This document shows, in pieces, positions 38,872 to 49,777 of a DNA stretch of 64,000 nt. A model generated the notes under the pieces. The model was not told where the DNA came from, searched no databases, and saw only the letters and a program-made list of their open reading frames with translations. The stretch is taken from contig OX359249.1 of the NCBI GenBank assembly GCA_947179485.1, positions 51,285,402-51,349,401 on the forward strand, written 5' to 3'. Positions within the stretch are counted from its first letter, which is position 1. Each line of letters starts with the position of its first letter. The translations under genes were made by a program, and so were the position numbers. This DNA is from Allacma fusca (lineage: Eukaryota; Arthropoda; Collembola; Symphypleona; Sminthuridae).

Positions 38872-41286
38872 AAAAATAGCAGAGAGGTTTTATCTTGAGC
38901 GCCCCCGTACCTGTTCATATTGTTGAGATTTTAAAAGGCTTACGGCAAGCTAATTATCTTTTGATCGTGTGTCTTGTTAGTTTTCTTGAAAATACTTCTT
39001 TTGTTTGCTATTTTATCTCCCTCGCCTTTTCCCAAACTGTAAATAAAATTTCTATATTCTATCAGCAGCAAACATTCAATAGGATTTCATTCATCAATAA
39101 ATTATTACTGTTTGTATTACTAAAAAGATAAGACTTGCATTCATTTGTACTTTAATTTAACCTTTTCATTTACTCATGTCTATCTCTCTGTACCAATGAC
39201 AAATAGCACTAGCTAAGAGCGTCAAGAAAGCAGCCAGCCTCCAGCTTCTAAGTTGACCTACATAAAGATAGCAGCTATCGTCAGTTGCTATAATCTTCAA
39301 TCTTTACAACTGTCAAGTTAGCAGCCGGTCCTTCGTTTGTTATTAACGTGTTCATACGAGCAAGTCGAAAGGAGTACAGGGAGGCTCAAAACCTTTGACC
39401 TCAACTCTAGCCCACCCGAACGATCGATTTACAAAGCATTTGTAGAAAATGTTGATAGTTACAGTTTATTAAAAAAGCGAAACGAAGTCGGATTTTAAAA
39501 GATTTCCTCCAATATGTATTATACCTTTCCAGATGCTTCGTCGCCTTTATTTTTCACGCTGTATGGACATTTCGTGGGTATCTTCAACAGGACGGTAGAA
39601 AATATAGAACTATAGGTTTCACAAATTCCCTGTTGAGAGTAGAATATTAAGAATAAGGTTAGCACTAATGCATTGTACAAGATCTGGTCGTTATGAAAAT
39701 GTTTTCAAATGCTGGGCCAATAGCAGAAATTAAAGCTCACATTTCATGTCGTAGTTCGGATTCCAAAATTTAATGGTTCACAATGAGCAAAAATGCGACG
39801 ACAAGCCATCAAGTTTTAAACAACTCTTTCTACAAGTAGCCAATACAAAGCAAAAAATCATCGATCTCGATCGAATCTCATTTGCAATAATTGGTTCCCT
39901 TGTAAAACAAAACATTCGTAAAATAACATTTACTGCTCAAACAATCAGGAATATTATTACGTTATTAAAACATAACACGTTTTTTAACAGTCGTATACAT
40001 AATTTACAGAACTCTCCAAACTATGTACATTCACAGAAAATTCAAACTACAAAATACAAGATATTGGAGCACTTAAACCAAAATACAATCTACATATTAC
40101 AAAATACTGCCCCGCAGCAAAATACAAAATATTTGAATGCAGCACAATACCCCAAAATGCAAAATACTTTAATCCACCATACTATCCCAAAATATAAACT
40201 ACAAAATATATTTTAAAATTACTAAAACATTCTAAAAATACAATGTGCTTTTGACACCTCAGGTTTGTCGTCTCCATGCTATACCTTTCGTTTTAACTAA
40301 CATGGTGTTTGGTTCAAGTGACATAAATTAGGAAATTTTGAATTTTCTGGAAGATTAGGAACGATTGTCATTGTCTGCTAAAATTAAAAATACAGTGACG
40401 CCTTACAAAGCATAGAAAATAAATACAAACCAGAAAATATAAAATGCATATATTCCGTGAAAATTAAACTACAAAATACTTCAATTGCTAGAAATTGAAA
40501 ATGCAAACTACAAAATGTATTTACAATATATATCTAGACTTACGTCTAGGCTGTCTGTAGGGTGCAATGGTTTTTTTAAAGAACCTTGTTGGCAAAATGG
40601 GGTACTAGAATGTATGGTAAAGCCTAGCCTAAAAAGTAAGTAGGTACGCACAATCACCATACAATTATATACTCGTATGTATGTAGGCAACTGATGTCAT
40701 TTTAGTATAACGGCAAATATATAAGCATATAGGACGGATAAAATAAAAGTTTACACCTTTACGATTTACACCTTGGAACTCAGGCTTCCATTTATCGTTG
40801 GCTTTTGAAAATGCACCATCTTTTTTGACACGCAATGCTGGGATGCAGGGATGGGGATAAAACCCGGAGACCAACCGGGATGGCTGAATGAAAGAATAAA
40901 TTGCTGTATCTATGAGATTGTAGGATAGTAGGACGAGGAATAAAATGCGGGCACTAGATCATTAGAAGAAGGAATAAATAGGAATATATGTGCAAGCGTG
41001 GTTAACGACATTGACTAAGTCCCACCCAGGAAAATCCACATTTAGATTTATTTTCTCATGCAGTAAAGAACTGATATTCATTGTTTTAACGGAATTACAT
41101 TTTTCACTGTTTGAAAACTTTTGTAAATGATCTGACAAGTGTCTTACTGAGTTTCAGAAAATACTTTATTCACTGACCTCTGTTGTTGACGGTGTTTGTG
41201 GTTTGCATACTTTGAAAAATATGATTATTTATTCATTAATATTAGCTATTTTTATTCTCATTCTGCATACAGTATAGACATATAGT
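38872..41286. other. Intergenic stretch, AATACAAAAT-rich
   Basis: No gene seen. Between about 39975 and 40530 the DNA is rich in AAATACAAAAT units on the + strand, similar in kind to the interior of the element at 62724-63963, but no element ends were found. The open frame across 39773-40216 is this repeat read through. Confidence 0.5.
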
Positions 41287-41290
41287 ATGT

Positions 41291-41490
41291 CGTTGGCTAA
41301 ATTATAAAAAGTATGTATGTATGTATGTATAGTTTTAATAGATTTGAGCTTCCGCTCCTTCAATATGTATAAGTAAGTACAAGTGTGATTGTTTACAAAA
41401 AATTCTAAAAAGTACCATTTTCATTTCACAACCTATGCTTTTTAAAGGGGTTCGCAAATGAAAATGGTACTTTTTAGAATTTAGCCGACG
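41291..41490. mobile_element. Palindromic MITE, copy 1, TSD ATGT, with nested insertion
   Basis: Ends are CGTTGGCTAAATT... and ...AATTTAGCCGACG, flanked by ATGT on both sides (41287-41290 and 41491-41494). Compared with the copy at 58652-58750, it carries an 86-bp insertion at 41314-41399 that starts with a TATG run and is bordered by a 15-bp near-perfect direct repeat (41299-41313 and 41400-41414). Confidence 0.75.
41314..41399 (-). mobile_element. Short retroelement stub nested in the 41.3-kb MITE
   Basis: 86 bases beginning (on +) with TGTATGTATGTATG are flanked by AAATTATAAAAAGTA and AAATTCTAAAAAGTA (14 of 15 matched), and are absent from the sister MITE at 58652. On the minus strand it has a CATACATA tail. 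Confidence 0.6.
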
Positions 41491-41574
41491 ATGTGCTATA
41501 TGTCTGCAATGAAACGAGACATGAGTCCAATTTAACTAAAAACGAAAGATTTACAATTAAACCGTTATTTATTT

Positions 41575-41650
41575 TATGTGCCTCTATAACTTCGTTCCCT
41601 TATAACGTCACTTTTAGGGAGATTTATTGATGTCGTTATAGAGTCGACTG
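41575..41650 (-). mobile_element. Fragment of a pogo/Tigger-like end
   Basis: Read on the minus strand from 41650 the sequence begins CAGTCGACTCTATAACGACA next to TA, a typical Tigger-type end, followed by CCTATAACG-like units. The other end was not found. Confidence 0.35.
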
Positions 41651-42834
41651 TAGTTGGTACCGCACGCAAAAAAGTGCTATATAAACTAATTCAATTGCAC
41701 TCAAATGAATTCCATCCACATTCATCGTTTTAATTTTTTCCCATCTCTAGTCTATTTAAGAAATTACCTCATATTCAATGATTACTGTTTTTTCAAGATT
41801 TCGTAATTATATATTTGTAGTATCTTCATTGCTGGAATGAATTTATGTTCTAATAAACAAAAATATTATGGAAACTGACATTTTATGTTAGCATCAATTT
41901 TCAAAATCGGATCTTCTGTATTTTAAATTAAGTTGCCTGTATATCGGTTGACAAAAAAATCATAATTATTTTAAAATTAATCTCATGTTGCGGGGTATAA
42001 ATGTTTTTAATATAATTAATTTTTGTAATACATAAAGGATATACATGATGCGTTTAAACGATAATTAAACTATTTAAGCTATTTTTTAAAATTATTAATG
42101 CATTATACAATACAAGGGTGATGACATTGTCACGGGCAAGCATCCACCACCAAGTTGGCCTACTCTTTCAAATCAGCAGAGAATTATTATTTTTAATTAA
42201 AAATTAAATTATTAATGCATTACACAGTAGCAATATGTAAGTGCAGATGCAGGCATGCATGCAAAAATTCATTCAATGAACTAGTTCGTTGATTGAACAA
42301 ACCCGACCCGAACTTGAACCCGAACCCGACTTTCATTTATTTTTTCAGAGGAAACTTATAAACATGAGTTCTATTCTAAGACTTTATCCAACTAAATATT
42401 ATTTGCAAATGACGTTAAGTTACAAATGCACATTTTTTTACTAATTTTAAGTGACAGCAACAACAGACAAAACATGAGCACAAAAAGAATGGGAACATTA
42501 GTGTAGCTTCCCCAAGCATTCTCTGAGTGATAACTTTAGAAAGAGACCGCAGATAATCATCATGCTTTTCAAATTTTAACGAAGTTAAGGCACAAGTATA
42601 CACGAAATAGATTCCAAATCGATGATGTATATATCTGCTACAACGCTAAGGCTATATCATGAAATTAATTAGCAAAGTTTGGTTGTTTGTAAATTTAATT
42701 GATATGGCGGCTCTCACGCATCACTAAATCCCACGTGCTCTTCAGCTATGTCAAGCTACATTAACTTTCATTTCAGCGTGAGTTTCATTCACGTGAACTT
42801 AAAGTTAAATTATTGCGGGAAAAAATAATTCAAA

Positions 42835-43087
42835 AATACCTGAAATTGCAAGTTCGGGTTCAGGCGTTCAGGTATTTTGAATTCATTGTACCGAACCTGT
42901 ACCTGACATTGAGCTCAGGTATATTTTTTAAACCCGAACTTGATCGTAACCCGACCTGTAATATCAGGTGCGGATCCTGGATGTACCCGCACTTGACCCG
43001 AATCTCAGGTACTTTTTTTTGTACCTGACCCGAACTTGACCCGAAGGGTATTTTTCAGGTACTACCTGATACCTGCAAGCAGCTCTG
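42835..43087. mobile_element. End fragment of the CAAGT-motif hAT family
   Basis: The stretch is full of CCCGAACTTGA, ACCTGACC and TCAGGTAC units and ends GCAAGCAGCTCTG, the inverted form of a CAGAGCTGC end as seen at 21908. Similar CCCGAACTTG units at about 42298-42335 may be the other side. No intact left end or target duplication was found. It ends about 300 bases before the Axin start codon. Confidence 0.55.
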
Positions 43088-43389
43088 CTGTGCAGTACTC
43101 ATTATTATTTATCAGCCTATTTTTTCGTTGTATAAACTTCCTAAAGTTACTGGAATATTCTTGAATGTTAATCCCTGTCAACACTGAAGCGTAACATCTA
43201 TAATTGCTCAACCCTGGGCATTTTTTACTCGGCTTCAACTACATTGGGCTGCAAAATTGACGTTGACGGCGCCACCTACGAATACTTGTAGAAAGTAGAA
43301 GCGGGAAGGGATGTGGGAAATGTTCAAATGCAGTGTAAACTGTAAAAGAATTATTCTTTCCATGTTTAGGAATTACTCGAACCCACGCG

Positions 43390-46028
43390 ATGGAGAGACC
43401 ACAAGGTAATTAAAATTTTAACTGGCCTTAGTAAATAGTTGGTGTTGGATTTCCGTAGACGTTGCGTAAGTAGAACTTAGGTTTACTCAGAGTGCTAATA
43501 TGTGCGGGCTACATTTATTTTTTGCAGACTTAAAGTCGTTTCTCCAAAATCCGTCGACTATGGAAAAATTCGAAGAATTTGTAACTTCCGCAGGATATGA
43601 AACTCAACTTAATTTTGTATGGGCAGTCAATGGACTTAAAAGTGAACCAACATCAGTAACTAAAATGATTAGCACTATTCACTCGCATTTATTCAATCAA
43701 TTAAATGTAATTAGTGAGAGTGTTCAAAGGAGTGTAAATAATAAAATTAGTAGTAGAGAGTTCTCTGAGGATATTTTTGACGAGGCAGTTGAAGAAGTAT
43801 GGAAGTTTTGGGATGCTGCTCTATATAAAGACTTTTTGAATAGTTTAATGAGCATAGAGCAGGAAAGCCAGTTATTAAATTTCCAAGATCAACAATTACA
43901 ATTGGAAGAACGTCAATTACAATCGCAAGAACAATTATTAGGATTACAAGGACAACTAACAGCTCCTCCAGTTCACCAAATTCAACCTTGTTCATCCGTC
44001 CCTAAAATACCTCCAACAAGTTTAGAACCGCTTATTGAGGGTCAAGAACTGAGAAATAAGAGCTCTAATACGGTCGTTGGTTTAACTCGAGAAGCGCTTA
44101 AAGCTACACAAAAATTTCGTAGCGGTATGGATCAAATGCCTGTGAGGTAAATTTTATGTTTGTCATCACGAACAGTGCGTCACGACATTTATCATTTTTA
44201 TAATGTCTTAATTTGTAGTTTAGAATCGAGTAGTCTTGCGTTGGGAACTGCACGAGGGTCATCCTCGGTGCTTTATTAATTATTTTGATTTGTTTATGTT
44301 TGTATTTTTTGCTAGTTTGTGCAAGCAAAAGCCAAAATTCCCTTACCATTTCTCCAACTACAATAGTTACAATCCTGTGTCGAGACAAGACTCTGAAGTT
44401 CAAAGCTTTAGTTCTGGGTGTCTCACAGATTCTGAGGCAATCATGTAATTTGAATGCACCTTTCATTTTGTTTATTTATACATTACATATTTCCTTTCTT
44501 GTTTAATTATTGTGACCTATTAATTTACTTCATGCTTTACCTGATTTGAATATTAATCTTTTGGTACGATTTTGAGGTAATAATTCTATGGTTTACTGAT
44601 CTGAATTGCTGTTTTTACAAACACAATAACAGCGAAACGCGAAACAAGCGCAGAAGTAGGAAAACAGAAGAACTTAATTGTGATAACCTGGGGAGTCATA
44701 TGCTGCCGGCGCAAAATGCGAGATGCCCCAAGAAAACTGATGTATCATCATTAGCGAATGTAATTTAATTAAAATATTTGTCTTATTTCTTCAGGCTAAA
44801 AATGCAATGAATGCTTACACACACATGTAATGTTATAATGCAGAAGTTGAGGGTAACTGTTGCTGTAATGTTTTTTAACTATGGCATTCATTCTGGTGGT
44901 AACTTAGTTGAACCAAGATGTATTATGTACTTATTTAGTTCAAATTTAACAATATTTTGGAATCTCTAGTCGGAACCAGGGAAATTTGCCGCTGTGTTAA
45001 TACAGAAACTTAACGCGGTGATTCAAGAACGAGAAAGAGGCGAAAAGAAAGCCCCTGTAGTCAGCGACGACTCTCTGCTAGCAATTGCTATTAGGGATAA
45101 ACTGCATTTAGCAAACACACGATGTATACAGGATGAAACGCAACCCGACGACATCCTAGGTGAGATTACTCTAAGTTAATGTCACAGATAAAGGTTTAGT
45201 GTCGTAATCAGTTGAATTGAATCAAATGTTGGAATGATTTTCTTCTTTCTTCGTATAGACGAACATGTCAGTCGTGTTTGGTCGGATGTTACTCCCGATA
45301 GTTCAAGGTCACCTCCTGGAAGAAGAGACAGAGAGTACAAGAGAATGAAAGCAGCTGCCAACACTGCCCTCCGTCCCAGAATTCACATGAAGGTAACTTT
45401 TCTTTTTACTACTGAAATCAACTACATGCCACTAGTGTTGCCTTATTTTCGGCAGTGTTATTTTTAGAAGTTGCGTGCATAGTAAAACGGTGTGGACATT
45501 GTATGAACGGATTTTACTGGAGACATTTTCCTTTGCTTTGCTTATTCTTTCTACTACAAACGAGAATGTAAAGTACCGAAAGTTCAATAATATACTTTTT
45601 TACAGTTTCAAGACCAAGAGCATCAACTGCCCAAATCTAAAACTTTTCCTTCAGCCGCGAAGTATGACCAAGATTCTGGCATTTCAATAACAACAACATC
45701 TACCTCAGATGACGTGCAGACATGGCTGAATAATAGTTGTAGTAGTAATAAACCAAGTACAAAAACTAATCCCATTAAAACAAAGAAGAAAGAAATCTCA
45801 TGTGTAGTGTTTTATCAAGAAGACAACGGCGTACCCTTCTGTTTTAAAATCCCAACCACAAATGTTAGTTTGAATGTATTCAAAGAATATCTTCCAAAGA
45901 AAGGAAATTACAGATACTTTTTCAAGTGCAACTACATGGACGAAATCGTGAATGAAGAAATTATTAGGGATGATTCAATAATTCCTTTACATGATGGTAA
46001 AGTTGTTGCATACCTGCAAACTGCTTAA
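43390..46028 (+). CDS. Axin: Axin (Wnt/beta-catenin destruction-complex scaffold), 7 coding exons
   Basis: Seen: exons 43390-43405, 43528-44146, 44316-44444, 44633-44759, 44970-45159, 45259-45392, 45606-46028; phases agree and total 1638 nt (545 aa). Residues about 7-112 form an RGS domain (LKSFLQNPSTMEKFEEFV...YKDFLNS). Residues 298-320 (SEPGKFAAVLIQKLNAVIQE) match the GSK3-binding helix, ILDEHVSRV (359-367) the beta-catenin-binding helix, and about 467-545 (KKGNYRYFFK, VNEEIIRDDSIIPLHDGKV) the DIX polymerisation domain. Known: this set and order is diagnostic of Axin, which brings APC, GSK3, CK1 and beta-catenin together. Odd: much shorter than vertebrate Axins (over 800 aa). Only five residues (MERPQ) precede the RGS domain, so an N-terminal tankyrase-binding segment is missing or lies on an unseen exon. 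A Gln/Leu-rich, probably coiled segment follows the RGS domain. Confidence 0.9.
44219..44267 (+). other. Possible alternative (cassette) exon of Axin
   Basis: Between the RGS exon and the next exon lies a 49-nt block with acceptor ttgtag and donor tcg/gtgctt. It reads LESSSLALGTARGSSS after a shared Ser codon. It fits the phase if the next exon then begins at 44326 (acceptor gcaag) instead of 44316, adding 13 residues. Direct joining 44146 to 44316 has the stronger pyrimidine tract, so I treat this block as optional. Confidence 0.3.
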
Positions 46029-46046
46029 GTTTTTACAATATTAACT

Positions 46047-46052
46047 AATAAA
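46047..46052 (+). terminator. Polyadenylation signal of Axin
   Basis: AATAAA starts 19 bases after the Axin stop codon and is followed by a second AATAAA-like run. This implies a very short 3' UTR. Confidence 0.6.
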
Positions 46053-48347
46053 AATAAATGTTGATATGTCGTTAAATTTAAAAGTAATTTTACCAAGTAA
46101 ACAGGAAAATAAAAATAACTGACTACACGTGAATACGAGTGTTTTTCTCCTATTGTTCTTGTGGCAGATCATTTTGTACTTTATAGCCAACTTGTTATGT
46201 TTTTCTCAAATGAATCGCACACATGTGCGTAAGTATTTCAATAATGTTTTATTGACTGATTTTGAAAGAGTAATATGTTAACGATCGTATTAAAACAATG
46301 TGATGTATTGCCTTTTGGTTATCTGCACACGTGACCATTAGCTAGAGAAGTAATTATTATTCATTACAAGATAAAACTTGCATTAACTTTTTAAATCTAA
46401 TCAAGCGTTCGGTGTAGATATCGCTGACGTATCTCGTTTACAGACCTATAAGAATGAGTATCAGTATGGATGGACAACAAATGCGTCAATGTTAGTGGTG
46501 AGGAAACCATTGTGTATTTACTGTGAAGGAAAGAGGGGAGATTTGCCAGAGAAATTGTGGCAAATTTGGAACAATCATTATTGGCCAAACTCATGACCAA
46601 GTTATCATTGTAAATGAGGTAATTATATATGCAAGTTACGGTGAACCCAAGGTTCCCCAAAGCCATCAAGATTTAGGATGCTAATGAGTATACACAATGC
46701 AGCAGACTGAAACAGGTTGTTGGCAAAGAAAAGTTAAATCTGGTGACAGGAGATACGATGAGCCTGGGCAATGTATAGCATAATGTTTGGAACGTGTTAG
46801 AGTGAAAGTTATTTAGGTGTAACAAAGTATTGTTTCCTACAGTTTCCTCAAGAGCATATTGAACAAGGAAACTCCATCTATGAAAAGTGAAAGCTGGTGT
46901 AAGGGAAGGGACGAAGAAAAAATAGAAAGTGAAAGTATATGGTTATGCGCACTGTGAAAGCTGATGCCTGGATCCGTGCTAGTAGGCAAAGGGGGAATGT
47001 TACACTGGTGCGGGGGTTTTTGGTGAAAAGTTTCAACGATGAGAGGCAACTTGTAGAATACATCACATTTTCAGAAACAGTGTGTTTTTAATTTGTCCAA
47101 GTAAATCATTAGCAGAAATACATTTCCTAAAAGAATCATCAACGTTTGTTGCCAGTTTGAAACCTTTCCGACAAATCTCGAATTGATTCACGTCTTCTAA
47201 ACTGGAGAAGAATTTTAGAATGGAAATTACTTTTTCCATCTCTTCGTTGCCATCTCAGTAAGACAAGTTTCCTGTGCATATACTCTACATTGTGAACTCT
47301 TCATAACTTAACTCGGGAGATTATAGCATGGAGATTACAGCAGTTTAGAAACCCCATATTTGTACATACATAGTAGCTGTTTTATATTGCTTGAGTACCA
47401 AAAAATCATCCTAATCAAGTAAGAACCTTTCTATTCAATGTCCATATAAATAAAATACTCTGTTTGAGATATAGATCCGAATAGTTGTTGTTGCTTATCA
47501 AGTCTCACTCGGTGGATGCATGTGCGGTACATTCGAACCTTCATGTATGTACATACGCTGTTACTGTACATATATGTACCAATATTCAATGTAACTGTCA
47601 ACTATCGAGTCAATTTTTGGAGAGTTTTGACATTAGTCTCTTCTCTGGAGATCTTCCATACTTACATACGCACACGTAGAGATAGAGACCGTGCTCTTTT
47701 GTCCACGGTTTCCAACTTATTGGGAATATGAATAAATAAATCATGTGAACGTTTTACTGTTAATAGACTGTCTAATTTAACGGTCATAGGCTTGTGTATT
47801 TTCCAGAGCATAATATTTGGTAGCGTTAAGTTATACAAGCGTTTGTAGCATATCGTAGCATATCTTTCCGTAGTCAAGTGAATCACATGTTTACTAGAGC
47901 TAATTAAGTACTTGTAACAACTAACGACATAGTAGCTGATATAATTTATCCTAGTGTGGAAAGTAGTTCCGTATTCACGTTTAAAGGGACGAATGTTACT
48001 TTTTAGATGAATTGGGCTGAATTTAATTTTTTTCTTACATAAATATGTATGTGTATATATGAATACATAATTACAACTGTATATTAATATGTGCTTGATG
48101 TTGGTCAATTGAATAATTAAGAAGACGATGGTTTTGATGAGAACAAGTGGGAAATGCTACATGCACGCAGTTCAGACACATAGAAGCTTCCCGTGAAACT
48201 ATCAACTGAGCCATGCGCAATCAAATAGTGTTTGGGATTAAAAATCAATAGTTTCACCTTCTCCTTTGAAAATATATGAAATCGTCCATATTTGTGCGAA
48301 ATAACAAATCTCTAGAAATAAATAGAACGAGAGGAAATGTGTAAATA
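46053..48347. other. Intergenic stretch between Axin and the first two-TM gene
   Basis: No supported gene. An open but start-less frame (about 46390-46600, including TYKNEYQYGWTTNASMLVVR) was seen but has no family resemblance or splice partner. Confidence 0.4.
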
Positions 48348-49777
48348 ATGCACGGAGTTTCTGTCCATTCGGCATTGGCCATCAAAAGACAACGAAAGAG
48401 ACGAGATGAGGCTGCAAGAAGAGGACGAAGACGAGCTGCCAACAAAGGTTCTGTGTCAGAAGCCAATCTTGGTGGAGGCAGTAATACAACTCATAAGGTA
48501 AAACAATGCTTTTTTGTAATACTTTTCCCCCAAAGTTTTATTCTCTGCTCGTTTCTACAAATTATACATGAAAACCATATATTAAGACAATATCTTTCCT
48601 TTTTTCTCCTCCGTGTGGGACTCAAGGGATACTTTCACTCAGTGTGGGCTCCTGTGTAAGTTTTGGTTGGGAAACAATGTAACCAGATAGTTTGTCATCT
48701 TCAAGTCACACTTCTCTCAATTGTATGGCTAACTCAAGTTGTTTGATTTTTATGGGAGAAGTTGAACAAGTCAGGAGGAAATTGAGGGGAAAATGAAGCG
48801 GGACATCGTGTGTGAGTGCATAATTTATTGATGAACCTTCGTCTATTATTAGGACACACGCATAATGAAGTAGCCTCGAGGAAATGGGAAGCAGGCACAT
48901 TGATTTTAAATCAGCAGAGCAAAAGTATAAGGAAAAGAATTGATGCTTAAATGTCTCTCATTGTGTGGCCAATGTTTGATTAACGATCATATACAGTAGA
49001 ACCAACAAACTACGTCAACAATGAACCTCACTATGGGAGGCCTCAATTTCCGTAATTTTTCAAGTATTCTCCAACTCATTCCCATTTAGAGTTACTGTAG
49101 GTGTATTATTACATTAGTAGTATGATTTCCTTCAGCCAGTGTAGCCCTGAATCAATTTGACATGCATTTTGCCGGATTAGTACTTACAATTTCTGACTTT
49201 CTCTGGTTTTTTTTTTTAAACACGATCTCCGTTAGAGCCATATTATGAATTTATACGAGGAGGAGCATGATTTCCTTTCAAGACTTTCTTAATGACTTTC
49301 TTTGGAAAGACCTGGGATGCAACAAATGTCAATGTGAAATGTAATATTTACAAGGGGATATTGTTTGTGTACATTAAACAGGTAATTGGGACGGTGACAA
49401 CACTCCACGTGGGAATAATCTTCTGTTTAATTGGATTCCTGTTCTTGGTGGCAGCTATAATTCCCTCCTCAACATCAACTAAAAACGAATGGGTGAACCT
49501 GGTGGCAACAGGAGTGACTTGTCTCTCAATCGGAACCTTCCTCATTTGCCTCAACCGATTCTACGGGGATAAAGAAGATGAGGAGTTGTCAAACTATGTG
49601 GAAGCTCAACTTGGAAGAACCACTTCCGGCCACAGGCTTGTTCGAGACCAGTCTGAACTAACAGAGTCTCCAGTGGTTATTGATATTCAGGATTGCAGTT
49701 TAGAACCTGTTAATGAAGAAAATCGAAGCAAAGATACTTATCGTGTCTATGACAAGCAGCGGAACTTGCCCAAGTAG
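48348..49777 (+). CDS. Small two-pass membrane protein, unrecognised family (two exons)
   Basis: Seen: exon 48348-48497 (50 codons, donor aag/gtaaaa) joins in phase 0 to 49382-49777 (acceptor aaacag), giving 181 aa. The N-terminus is very basic (KRQRKRRDEAARRGRRR). Two hydrophobic spans follow at about 53-77 (LHVGIIFCLIGFLFLVAAII) and 87-109 (VATGVTCLSIGTFLICL), separated by a short loop (IPSSTSTKNEW), then RFYGDKEDEE and an acidic tail of about 70 residues. The positive-inside rule suggests both ends are cytoplasmic. I do not recognise the family; the two-TM hairpin layout resembles small families such as TMEM100 or PIRT, but I claim no homology. A diverged relative lies at 55112-55525. No AATAAA close to the stop was seen. 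Confidence 0.7.

Noticed and set aside
39773..40216. 147-codon open frame on +
   Set aside because: The second half is the AAATACAAAAT repeat read through; the first half has no recognisable motif.
46390..46600. Start-less open frame after an acceptor-like tttacag
   Set aside because: About 70 codons but no donor-bearing upstream exon, no polyadenylation signal nearby and no family match.
47662..48108. 148-codon frame on the minus strand
   Set aside because: Tyr/Ile/His-rich composition of AT-rich DNA; no motif; ends in TATG-like repeats.
48990..49080. TACAGTAGAACC resembling a Tigger-type end
   Set aside because: Only about 12 bases match and no inverted partner was found nearby.
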